DNA of 8,961 nucleotides from Finegoldia magna. GTDB lineage: Bacteria > Bacillota > Clostridia > Tissierellales > Peptoniphilaceae. The notes beneath the pieces were generated by a model. The model saw only the letters and a program-made list of their open reading frames with translations, was not told the DNA's origin and did no database searches. Location of the stretch: assembly GCF_018371055.1 (NCBI RefSeq), contig NZ_JAGYZD010000054.1, positions 1 to 8,961 on the forward strand. The letters run 5' to 3'. Positions 1 through 6,788 of this stretch are shown one piece after another; position 1 is the stretch's first letter, and the number at the start of each line of letters is the position of its first letter. The position numbers and the translations under genes were made by a program.

Positions 1-19
1 ATTCTAAGCTTGTGAACCT

Positions 20-63
20 AAAATTGTGAACTCGTGCTACGCACTCAAACAGCACAATTTTTT
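20..63 (+). terminator. Possible rho-independent terminator of a gene left of the window
   Basis: AAAATTGTG (20-28) pairs with CACAATTTT (53-61), and T58-T63 forms a T-run at its 3' side. A competing inner stem pairs GTGCT (34-38) with AGCAC (51-55). The 24-base loop is large for a terminator, and the upstream gene is not visible, so the role is uncertain. Confidence 0.3.
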
Positions 64-314
64 AACGGTTCCCTTCGCTTGAATTTATGATTATTTTCTC
101 CGTATGATATTCTTAGCTTCGATCGTTTGCTTTAGGGTTTCGCGAATTTTTGGGATTGCAGGACAAGGACTGAGAATTGCTGGGAAAAGTCGCTAGAAAA
201 AATTTGCATGGCACACATAGGATAGGAAGTAAAAATATAAAACAAAATAGAAAAAGTATAAAATTAATAAAAATTGAGATAGCCCTCTTGGAAAAACTTA
301 CGGGGGAGAAATGG

Positions 315-364
315 ACACAAAAAAATAAGAGTCATTTTCCATCTTCTGAAACAACTCTTATTTT
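315..364 (-). terminator. Hairpin with T-tract, leftward terminator candidate
   Basis: AAAATAAGAGT (322-332) and ACTCTTATTTT (354-364) form a perfect 11-bp stem with a 21-base loop. Read on the minus strand, the second arm runs straight into a T-tract (complement of the A-run around 319-325). It could therefore stop a leftward transcript. On the plus strand no T-tract follows beyond the stem itself. No convincing leftward gene ends here, only a 15-codon frame at 358-405, so what it terminates is unknown. Confidence 0.4.
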
Positions 365-523
365 CCGAGCAAACTGCACTTAAACTGAAATTTTGGTTCG
401 ATCATTTCCTTATCCACTCCTTAATAGTAATCTATCAGATAAACTTGCTTTTCAAGATATAACGAATCAATCTTTAAATCTTTAATTAACTAAAGTTTTC
501 GATACTTAGGATAAAATTTTAAA

Positions 524-553
524 TTTAAATGTTTTAAGTTTAAATGTTTAAAG
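524..553. repeat. Tandem duplication of a 15-base AT-rich unit
   Basis: Two head-to-tail copies, 524-538 and 539-553, match at 14 of 15 bases (TTTAAATGTTTTAAG and TTTAAATGTTTAAAG). The repeat sits in non-coding DNA just before the hairpin at 560-583. It may be simple slippage. Confidence 0.6.
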
Positions 554-559
554 GTTCTA

Positions 560-583
560 GTTTTATTTGTCTTCAAATAAAAC
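560..583. repeat. Perfect 10-bp inverted repeat, 4-base loop, no T-tract
   Basis: GTTTTATTTG (560-569) and CAAATAAAAC (574-583) are exact reverse complements around TCTT. Neither strand carries a T-run after the stem, so it is not a standard intrinsic terminator. It could be a protein-binding site, an RNA processing signal or an end of a degraded element. Confidence 0.55.
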
Positions 584-731
584 GGGTAGTATTCCTGCGA
601 TTTTTGTTTATATATCCTTTTCATCGGAATCAATAAACTAAAGTAACAGTTGTGCTCTACAATTTAGATATCTTTTATTGTAGTATATATATACCCACTG
701 AAAAATGTTTTAAACACTTTTTTGAAGTTTT

Positions 732-800
732 TTTGAAAAAAATTAAAAAAAATTTGAAAAAAATTGATTTTGTTTGAAATTTCTTGAAATGAGGTATAAT
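732..800 (+). promoter_or_regulatory. Candidate rightward promoter with phased upstream A-tracts
   Basis: TATAAT lies at 795-800. A weak -35 (TTTGAA, 773-778, spacing 16, or TTGAAA, 774-779, spacing 15) lies upstream. Above it, the same 13-mer occurs at 732-744 and 753-765, exactly 21 bp apart. A-tracts centred near 739, 748 and 760 are roughly in helical phase. That is the position of an UP element or curved DNA for a start site near 806. The transcript would run antisense to the DUF554 gene, and no gene follows on this strand. Chance occurrence in AT-rich DNA remains possible. Confidence 0.3.
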
Positions 801-829
801 AAAAAAAACACATGATTTAAAATCATGCG
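801..829 (-). terminator. Rho-independent terminator of the DUF554 gene
   Basis: On the minus strand the stem CATGATT / AATCATG (plus-strand 811-817 and 821-827) closes a 3-base loop. It is extended by a G-U and a C-G pair, and eight T residues follow (complement of A801-A808). It lies about 85 bases beyond the stop codon of the only leftward gene, so it is the natural end of that transcript. Confidence 0.75.
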
Positions 830-847
830 CCATATAAGAAAGGAGTA

Positions 848-894
848 AGGGGAGTCAACTCTGGAAAATTTTGAAGGCATGAGAGTTTTCCCCT
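848..894. repeat. Long two-part hairpin between the DUF554 stop codon and its terminator
   Basis: AGGGG (848-852) pairs with CCCCT (890-894), and AACTCT (857-862) pairs with AGAGTT (882-887). An internal loop of 4 and 2 bases lies between the stems, and the terminal loop is 19 bases. These eleven pairs include most of the GC of the surroundings. There is no T-tract on either side. In the leftward transcript it is a 3'-untranslated structure; in a rightward transcript from 795-800 it would be a leader structure. I do not recognise a known RNA family. Confidence 0.5.
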
Positions 895-911
895 CTAACT
901 TGTTAACTAAT

Positions 912-1604
912 TTAGATGTGAAGTAATTGTTTGATGATGAACCAAAATATTGGAATAAATATTGCTGGAATGTAATCCATGATTTTGAATTTTTTGATTT
1001 CTAGCATATCTATACCAAGTAGGACTATCAACAATGATCCTACTACTGAAATGTTATCAATTACTTCTGGTACTAAGACTTTGCTTAGTGATGTTGATAA
1101 TAAGAATATTAGTGTGTTCATCACAAGTCCTACAACTCCGGACAGTGCTACTGTGAATCCGTATGTTGCTGAGAACAAAAATGTTGTTATACTGTCTAAT
1201 ATTATTTTAAATTGCATTATGTCGGCGGATCCACTTAATCCTAAATTCAATGGAGCAAGGATTGCCAATGATCCGATATTTTGTAGCATTATTAATGCAA
1301 TGGCGCCTTTCATGGACGAGCCAGATGAGTCTGGAACTTTGTTTTGTAAATACTCTACAAGGTTGGCTAATTTCTTGTCCAAATCAAGACTGTTACCTAT
1401 TATAGCACCGATAACTAAGGAAATCAACATAAAAATAAAATTATTTGTTTTGATACTTCCTTGGATTCCCATTATTAATATACAAACGGCGACAACGTCC
1501 ATTATACTTTTTATTAGTTTTTTTGGAAGGAAAGATTTTAAGATTCTTCCCAAAAAGGCTGCAACTGCAACCGCTACAACATTTATTAATATGTAAAACA
1601 TCAT
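912..1604 (-). CDS. DUF554 family integral membrane protein (YqgA/YdfK-like)
   Basis: A 230-residue, very hydrophobic protein with about six to seven membrane segments: near 3-20, 35-51, 56-72, 101-120, 136-158, 160-176 and 186-225. The order of features fits DUF554: an N-terminal small-residue helix ending in a G-R pair, a central LVIGAIIG stretch followed by LDLDKKL, and a late VVGSLLIVLLGIDML helix. E. coli YqgA belongs to this family, whose role is unknown; transport is only a guess. Two ATG codons stand in tandem at the start. GGAGG (1608-1612) is 3 bases from the first and 6 from the second, so the second (base 1601, 229 residues) may be the true start. The gene is alone on this strand, ends at a hairpin terminator (801-829), and diverges from the gene at 1793. 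Confidence 0.85.
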   Translation of the reverse strand: MMFYILINVVAVAVAAFLGRILKSFLPKKLIKSIMDVVAVCILIMGIQGSIKTNNFIFMLISLVIGAIIGNSLDLDKKLANLVEYLQNKVPDSSGSSMKGAIALIMLQNIGSLAILAPLNLGLSGSADIMQFKIILDSITTFLFSATYGFTVALSGVVGLVMNTLIFLLSTSLSKVLVPEVIDNISVVGSLLIVLLGIDMLEIKKFKIMDYIPAIFIPIFWFIIKQLLHI

Positions 1605-1619
1605 AATCCTCCACTAAAT

Positions 1620-1648
1620 ATAATAATATATTTTATTCAATTTGTAAA
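1620..1648 (-). promoter_or_regulatory. Candidate promoter for the DUF554 gene
   Basis: On the minus strand TTTACA (1643-1648) and TATTAT (1620-1625) are 17 bases apart. Transcription would start near 1613, leaving a leader of only about 10 bases that just includes the GGAGG. The boxes are good but the leader is short, and the surrounding DNA is so AT-rich that other sites further upstream are possible. Confidence 0.3.
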
Positions 1649-1679
1649 GTAATAATTTTAATAATTAACAATGTAATAT

Positions 1680-1709
1680 TTGAAATTGGTAAAAATATGT
1701 AAATATAAT
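1680..1709 (+). promoter_or_regulatory. Promoter of the membrane protein / pseudo-ATPase operon
   Basis: TTGAAA (1680-1685) and a perfect TATAAT (1704-1709) are separated by 18 bases. The start site would be near 1716, giving a leader of about 77 bases before the ATG at 1793. No hairpin with a T-tract is seen in this leader. Confidence 0.5.
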
Positions 1710-1792
1710 ATCACAATGAAATAATCTGCATAAAAGCTACATATTAAATGAGTAAAAATATATCAATAATTTGTAAAATTTAGGGGTTCGAT

Positions 1793-3478
1793 ATGAACGA
1801 AAAAATCGAATTAATCAAAAATAAAGAGATAAATTTCCTCAAAGAACTTGATAATTCTGTCATTAGATTCAAGCACAGTCTTCCTCATCACAATGACAGT
1901 TTGTTGAATAGGGTTCTTGTGGAAAAATTCATCGCTCAGTCTAAGATTGATTTTTATGAGGAGTATAAGAGCGTGTCTTCTCAATATAATTACATATACA
2001 CTAAGAATAAACTTGTAGAAGAAAGATGTGATGAGATTATTCAGATTTTCCAAGATATGGAAAACGATATGAGTTTTTTGGATGAGGCTATCAAAAATTC
2101 TGGAGATATCGAAAGAGGGTTTAATTTTAGGTTTTATTTGAATAAAATTATCGAAAGTTATAAATTTTCACGCGATAATTCAAAAGACACGAATAAGAAA
2201 AGCAAAAGAGCTCATCTGAAATCGAAGGATAAAAGGGAGTTCATTATCAGTGAATATTCCAAGGATAGCGTGTATTTGTACAGCGTGAAGAGAAGTTTGA
2301 ACCAAGTGTACAAGAAGAGAATAAATACTGAGGTTAACAAGCTTAGGCGTGATTTATACGATTTGAGAAAAAATATGAAAGTCGATCCAAAAGATTACGA
2401 CACAAAATTCAGGGCTTTGTATTTAATTCCTGGTGTGGGGCAACTTCAGTTCAATCAACTTTACAAGTTTTTGATTATGATTGCGATATTTTTGGTGAGT
2501 GTGTTCATTCTTATTGGAGATACACATATCGATAAATTGGATGAGTTTATGATTGGTATATTGGTGATTTTGGAGATTATCAATATAGTAAATTACAAAA
2601 AAATCGTCAGGGATATTAATAAAGGAATTCGTCCAAATAATTTCAGAGAGTCGTTTATAAACATTAGATTAAAAGTTAAAGGATTTTTCATAAATAACAT
2701 TAAACTTATTTACTGGATTTTGTGTGCGATTGTCGCTGCTTTTAATATTTTCATAGTGGTGGCAACTATTTTGGGAGAGGATTTGACTTTTGTTCTGAAA
2801 AATTACGACAGATTTTACGTTCAATTTGATTTGAAGATTGTGTGTGCGTGTGCTCTGCTTAGCGTGATGGTGTTTTCGATTGCAGAGATTGTGTCGTTGA
2901 TTGTGTGGAGGATTTTCTCAAGAGTTGACAAGGAATTGAATCTTTTTATGTGCATATTGTCAATTGCATCTCTTTTTGTATTGCTGATGTTTCCAAATGA
3001 TTATGTGTTTGCGAAGTTATTTGGAATTTTCGACCAATACGTACTTCACGACCAAAGTTTGATGTTAATTTTCAGGTTGACTTTTTGGTTACTTACAGGT
3101 GCAGTCACAGCTTACAATGTGTATTCAATGCAGAAGATTGGGTTTTTCTCTAACAATATCAATTATTTGATGCACAACGATGATATGAATAATTTCGACT
3201 ACTACAGATGGGTTGTTTTCCCGATTTATTCTAATAAGGTAAATTTGATTACGATTTTGTTGAATTTCATGGCGTTTTATGTGATGTTTTGTTTCACTGG
3301 TGTGTATTTTTCTCACATGGTAGATATTTACAATGAGGGCGCTATGGATATTCTCATATTTTTTGTAAGAAAGCTTAACAGCAATTATTATTACTTGATA
3401 GGTTTTATAATAGTGGCGATATTTTCGGTTGTTAATTTGTGTTGGGATATTATAACTAAGATCAGGGTTAGAAGGTAA
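1793..3478 (+). CDS. Polytopic membrane protein of unknown function with long cytoplasmic N-terminus
   Basis: 561 residues. Residues 1-205 are charged, lysine/glutamate-rich and likely helical or coiled-coil, with no signal peptide. At 209-222 comes LYLIPGVGQLQFNQ, a proline-glycine loop like the PG(L/V)GQ element found just before the first helix in several small membrane families and at the N-terminus of some sugar ABC permeases. About eight membrane segments follow: 224-242, 251-268, 304-327, 347-372, 384-400, 421-442, 483-506 and 532-553. The C-terminus is short and basic (KIRVRR). I see no EAA loop of a typical ABC permease and cannot assign a family. AGGGG (1782-1786) is 6 bases before the ATG. 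The stop is 2 bases from the next gene, which encodes a degenerate ABC ATPase, so the two probably act together, perhaps as a non-transporting membrane complex. That is inference. Confidence 0.8.
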   Translation: MNEKIELIKNKEINFLKELDNSVIRFKHSLPHHNDSLLNRVLVEKFIAQSKIDFYEEYKSVSSQYNYIYTKNKLVEERCDEIIQIFQDMENDMSFLDEAIKNSGDIERGFNFRFYLNKIIESYKFSRDNSKDTNKKSKRAHLKSKDKREFIISEYSKDSVYLYSVKRSLNQVYKKRINTEVNKLRRDLYDLRKNMKVDPKDYDTKFRALYLIPGVGQLQFNQLYKFLIMIAIFLVSVFILIGDTHIDKLDEFMIGILVILEIINIVNYKKIVRDINKGIRPNNFRESFINIRLKVKGFFINNIKLIYWILCAIVAAFNIFIVVATILGEDLTFVLKNYDRFYVQFDLKIVCACALLSVMVFSIAEIVSLIVWRIFSRVDKELNLFMCILSIASLFVLLMFPNDYVFAKLFGIFDQYVLHDQSLMLIFRLTFWLLTGAVTAYNVYSMQKIGFFSNNINYLMHNDDMNNFDYYRWVVFPIYSNKVNLITILLNFMAFYVMFCFTGVYFSHMVDIYNEGAMDILIFFVRKLNSNYYYLIGFIIVAIFSVVNLCWDIITKIRVRR

Positions 3479-3480
3479 TT

Positions 3481-4086
3481 ATGGATATTGTATTTGAAAA
3501 TTATAGTACGAATTATTTTGAAAATTTGACAGGGAAAATCACTCACAATTGTCAGGTTTTTTCAAACAAAATAACTTTGGATAAGTTCATAGCTGTATTA
3601 ATGAATGTAAAATACGCAAATGGCAAGATGTTAATAGATGGAAAGATTTCAAACAATGTGATATCCAAGTACCGTGGATTTTATGTTGTTGATGAGTTTA
3701 TGTTGTATCCTCATTTGAATGTGTATGATAATTTGTCGTTGGTGTTGCGTTCAATGAAGATGTCTCCTGTGACAATTTACAGGAGAATTGAGAGTTTGAA
3801 TGAAAGTCTGAATGTGGATTTGGATAATAAGTTAAAAGAATGTGATGATGATACTATCATCAAACTTTTTTATGCGAAGGTTGTGTTGGCGCAGAGTCAG
3901 TTTGTGATTATAAAAAATTACAATAATTACACAAAAATTTTTGCTAAGAAAAACATAAAAAAGCTAACTCAAATGTTTGATGAAAAAAATATCCACTACA
4001 TTATTTTGTGCGACAAGAAGAAAAAATTAGCCGATGATTTGCCGATTTTGAAGCTGGGTAAGAGTAGTATTTCTGTTGTAAAATGA
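3481..4086 (+). CDS. Degenerate ABC-transporter ATPase-like protein (probable pseudo-ATPase)
   Basis: 201 residues that align by eye with the ATPases of sugar importers (MalK/UgpC type). NGKMLIDGKI (47-56) matches the strand pair after the P-loop helix. YVVDEFMLYPHLNVYDNL (68-85) matches the Q-loop stretch, usually YVFQ.YALYPHLTVY.N. FVIIKNYNN (141-149) sits where Walker B belongs, and HYIILCD (172-178) matches the H-loop strand. Every catalytic element is lost. No GxxGxGKS is present near 26-36; the Q-loop glutamine is D71; LSGGQ is replaced around 117-125 (LKECDDDTI); the Walker B acid pair is gone; and the H-loop histidine is C177. The protein is shorter than a full NBD (about 240 residues or more). 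The frame is intact and tightly coupled to the upstream membrane gene (2-base gap, AGAAGG before the ATG), so it looks maintained rather than a decaying pseudogene. ATP binding is unlikely. Confidence 0.75.
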   Translation: MDIVFENYSTNYFENLTGKITHNCQVFSNKITLDKFIAVLMNVKYANGKMLIDGKISNNVISKYRGFYVVDEFMLYPHLNVYDNLSLVLRSMKMSPVTIYRRIESLNESLNVDLDNKLKECDDDTIIKLFYAKVVLAQSQFVIIKNYNNYTKIFAKKNIKKLTQMFDEKNIHYIILCDKKKKLADDLPILKLGKSSISVVK

Positions 4087-4193
4087 TTTGAACATTTTAA
4101 TAAAATTATATATTTTTAGCTTTTTGAAAAATTTTTATTCTATATTTTCAGTGTTATTTCCGATCGATTTGTGGTAATATTTAATAGGAATAA
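4087..4193. other. AT-rich intergenic DNA without a clear terminator
   Basis: Between the pseudo-ATPase stop and the NrdR-box region I find only weak AT-only inverted repeats, such as AAAAT/ATTTT around 4102-4117. There is no GC-containing stem with a T-tract. Read-through into the reductase gene cannot be excluded. Confidence 0.4.
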
Positions 4194-4238
4194 ATACTAT
4201 AAATTGTAGTTGGGTTTTTATAATCCACTATATACACG
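4194..4238 (+). promoter_or_regulatory. Pair of NrdR-box-like operators upstream of the ribonucleotide reductase gene
   Basis: Site 1, ATACTATAAATTGT (4194-4207), matches the NrdR-box consensus ACACTATATATTGT at 12 of 14 bases. Site 2, CCACTATATACACG (4225-4238), matches 9 of 14, including the CACTATATA core. They start 31 bp apart, about three helical turns, as is typical of NrdR box pairs. A TATAAT at 4219-4224 lies between them and a TACTAT lies inside site 1, so NrdR binding would cover the promoter. NrdR is the ATP/dATP-sensing repressor of reductase genes. Its gene is not in the window. Confidence 0.65.
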
Positions 4239-4254
4239 ATAAAAGGGAGTAATA

Positions 4255-6783
4255 ATGGAAATAAAAAAAAGAGATGGCAATATTGTCGATTTTGATAGGT
4301 CGAAGATAAAATTAGCCATGAAAAAAGCTTATGCTTCTGTGGGAATTTACGCAGAGGAAAATGAACTGGAAGCTATGGCACAAGAAATTGAAAACACTAT
4401 TGTGAACAAGTATCCGAAAAATCATGTGGTTACTGTGGAAGAAATCCAAGACTTGGTGGAATTGATTTTGATTGATCACGGTCAATACAAGGTTGTAAAA
4501 TCTTTTATTTTGTATCGTGCAAAACATACCACAGACAGAAAAGTTATCGAAGAGTTCGAAAGATTTATCACAGATGAAGATGTCATCGAAATCATTAGAT
4601 ATATTCAAGAACACTATGATTCTACTAGGTATTCGATTGAGAATTTGTATTTGAAGTTCGAATCATTTGTTAAGCCTAATCTGTCACAATACGATATGGT
4701 GAATTTATTGTCGAAAGCTTCTGGGGAACTTGTTAGTAAGGAAGCTCCAAATTGGGAATATATTGCATCTTTGTTTATGAATTATAATTTGAAACAAAAT
4801 ATTAAGAAGTTAGAAGTTCAATACGATCTCCAAGATTTTAAATCAAAGATTAAGTTTTTGGATGAGAGAGGATTGTATGGTTCATACATCAGAGAAGTGT
4901 ATACTGATGATGATATTGACGAATTGGAAAAATACATTGATGACGATAGGGATAAGTTATTCACATTCAGTGCTTTGGATTTGATTATAAAAAGATATTT
5001 GATTAAAACTCATGACAACAGAGTGATGGAATCTGCACAAGAAATGTTCATGGGGATTGCGATGCATTTGGCACTTAAAGAAAAGGATAGAATTCATTGG
5101 GCAAAGAAGATCTACGATAATTTGTCCACATTGAAAGTGACTGTGGCAACTCCTACAATGAGTAACGCCAGAAAACCATTCAATCAATTGTCAAGCTGCT
5201 TTATAGACACTGTTCCTGATACTTTGGAAGGAATTTATCGTTCTATAAATAATTTCTCGCAAGTTTCTAAGCATGGCGGTGGAATGGGATTGTATTTCGG
5301 AAAAGTTCGTGCAAATGGATCCGACATTCGTGGCTTCCAAGGTGTTGCAGGTGGAGTTATCAGATGGATTAAACTTGCAAATGATACTGCTGTTGCAGTG
5401 GATCAATTGGGAGTACGCCAAGGTTCTGTAGCTGTGTACTTGGATGTATGGCACAAGGATATATTGGAATTTTTGCAACTTAGAACAAACAACGGCGATG
5501 ACAGAATGAAAGCACACGATGTGTTCCCTTCTGTTTGCTATCCTGATTTGTTCTGGAAGATGGTTCGTGACGATATCGACGGAACTTGGTATATGTTCGA
5601 CCCACACGAAATCTCTGTGAAAAAAGGATATAACTTGGAAGATTATTATGGAGACGAATGGGAAAAAAGATACAACGAATGTGTGCTTGACGAAAGTATT
5701 TCCAGACGTAGCATAAAAGTAAAAGATTTGGTAAGACTTATTATAAAATCATGGACAGAAACAGGAACTCCATTCACATTCAACCGAGATACTGTAAATA
5801 GAATGAATCCAAATAAACACAAGGGAATGATTTATTCTTCTAATTTGTGTACAGAAATTATGCAAAATATGAGCGAAATTCATTCTATTAGTGAAACTAT
5901 AGAAACAGAAGACGGTGACGATATTATCGTTACAAAAACAAAACCAGGAGATTTTGTTGTGTGCAACTTGGCTTCTCTTGTTTTGGGAAATATTGATGTG
6001 AACAACGACGAAGAATTAGAAGAAGTTGTGGAAACAGCGGTTAGAGGACTTGATAATGTTATTGATTTGAACTTCTATCCATTGGAATACGCAAAGTACA
6101 CTAACAAAAAATACCGTCCAATCGGACTTGGAACAAGTGGATATCATCACTGTTTAGTAAAAAACAATATTATGTATTCGGATGTTGAAAAACATTTGGA
6201 ATTTGCAGATAAATTGTACGAAAAAATCAATTACTACGCTATTAAAGCAAGTAATAAAATCGCCAAGGAAAAAGGATCCTACGAATATTTTGAAGGCTCT
6301 GATTGGGAAAATGGTGAATATTTCAAATTAAGAGATTACAATTCTGAAAAATGGAACGAATTATACCATAATATTAAGAAAAACGGAATGAGAAATGGAT
6401 ACTTGATGGCAGTGGCACCAACTGGTTCAACTTCTATAATCGCAGGAACTACTGCGGCAGTAGATCCAGTTATGAGTAGATATTTCCTTGAAGAAAAGAA
6501 GGGTACAATTGTCCCACGTGTTGCACCAGGACTTAGTCCACAAACATTCTGGTTGTACGAAAATGCACACGAATTGGATCAAAATATAACTGTAGATGCG
6601 ACAAGTATCAGACAACGCCACATCGACCAAGGACAATCGGTCAACATTTACATCACGACTGATTACACGATGAGAACAATATTGAACATATACATCAGAG
6701 CTTGGGAAAAAGGAATCAAATCCATCTATTATGTTAGAAGTAAATCATTAGAAGTGGAGGACTGCGATAGCTGCAGTGCATAA
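4255..6783 (+). CDS. nrdA: Class I ribonucleoside-diphosphate reductase, alpha (large) subunit
   Basis: Catalyses reduction of ribonucleotides to deoxyribonucleotides in the cytosol. 842 residues. An N-terminal ATP-cone (about 1-95, KKRDGNIVDFDRSKI) gives allosteric control of overall activity. The R1 barrel follows. C315 (LSSCFID) and C570 (VVCNLAS) are the active-site disulfide pair. N530, C532 and E534 (NLCTEI) supply the thiyl-radical cysteine and its partners. Y825-Y826 (SIYYVRS) is the tyrosine pair of the radical pathway, which marks class I rather than class II or III. The tail CDSC (837-840) is the shuttle pair re-reduced by thioredoxin or a similar protein. It is longer than E. coli NrdA (761), mainly in the N-terminal half. 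GGGAG (4245-4249) is 5 bases before the ATG. No nrdB/nrdF or nrdI follows, which is unusual; the radical-generating subunit must be elsewhere. Class Ia versus Ib is not decided here, so the symbol is approximate. Confidence 0.93.
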   Translation: MEIKKRDGNIVDFDRSKIKLAMKKAYASVGIYAEENELEAMAQEIENTIVNKYPKNHVVTVEEIQDLVELILIDHGQYKVVKSFILYRAKHTTDRKVIEEFERFITDEDVIEIIRYIQEHYDSTRYSIENLYLKFESFVKPNLSQYDMVNLLSKASGELVSKEAPNWEYIASLFMNYNLKQNIKKLEVQYDLQDFKSKIKFLDERGLYGSYIREVYTDDDIDELEKYIDDDRDKLFTFSALDLIIKRYLIKTHDNRVMESAQEMFMGIAMHLALKEKDRIHWAKKIYDNLSTLKVTVATPTMSNARKPFNQLSSCFIDTVPDTLEGIYRSINNFSQVSKHGGGMGLYFGKVRANGSDIRGFQGVAGGVIRWIKLANDTAVAVDQLGVRQGSVAVYLDVWHKDILEFLQLRTNNGDDRMKAHDVFPSVCYPDLFWKMVRDDIDGTWYMFDPHEISVKKGYNLEDYYGDEWEKRYNECVLDESISRRSIKVKDLVRLIIKSWTETGTPFTFNRDTVNRMNPNKHKGMIYSSNLCTEIMQNMSEIHSISETIETEDGDDIIVTKTKPGDFVVCNLASLVLGNIDVNNDEELEEVVETAVRGLDNVIDLNFYPLEYAKYTNKKYRPIGLGTSGYHHCLVKNNIMYSDVEKHLEFADKLYEKINYYAIKASNKIAKEKGSYEYFEGSDWENGEYFKLRDYNSEKWNELYHNIKKNGMRNGYLMAVAPTGSTSIIAGTTAAVDPVMSRYFLEEKKGTIVPRVAPGLSPQTFWLYENAHELDQNITVDATSIRQRHIDQGQSVNIYITTDYTMRTILNIYIRAWEKGIKSIYYVRSKSLEVEDCDSCSA

Positions 6784-6788
6784 TTTTT

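Larger units (their letters stand above)
1..911. other. Gene-poor region with several hairpins and repeats
   Basis: No open frame here has a good start, a Shine-Dalgarno site and recognisable protein content together. The region holds inverted repeats at 20-61, 322-364, 560-583, 811-827 and 848-894. It also holds a tandem 15-base repeat (524-553), a palindromic TA run (683-694) and phased A-tracts (732-765) before a TATAAT box. A TTG-started frame at 177-383 (68 codons) is lysine-rich, contains a hairpin and resembles no family I know, so I do not call it a gene. The left 170 bases look less AT-rich than the rest and may be the decayed tail of an element or gene lying outside the window. Confidence 0.6.

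Noticed and set aside
177..383. 68-codon plus-strand frame starting with TTG
   Set aside because: It has no Shine-Dalgarno site, uses a rare start, contains a terminator-like hairpin, and its lysine-rich sequence resembles no known protein.
683..694. GTATATATATAC palindrome considered as an operator
   Set aside because: It is a simple alternating TA run in AT-rich DNA, with no gene start next to it and no second copy.
879..926. Short plus-strand frame MRVFPSNLLTNLDVK
   Set aside because: The purine-rich bases are only one base from the ATG, the frame runs through a hairpin arm, and nothing suggests translation.
979..1596. Long plus-strand open frame of 205 codons
   Set aside because: It lies opposite the DUF554 gene, whose minus-strand product has clear membrane helices and family features. 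The plus frame shows no family features.
5191..5607. 138-codon minus-strand frame inside the reductase gene
   Set aside because: It is a shadow of nrdA, which has full motif support. The antisense product is cysteine/histidine-rich in the way typical of reversed coding DNA.
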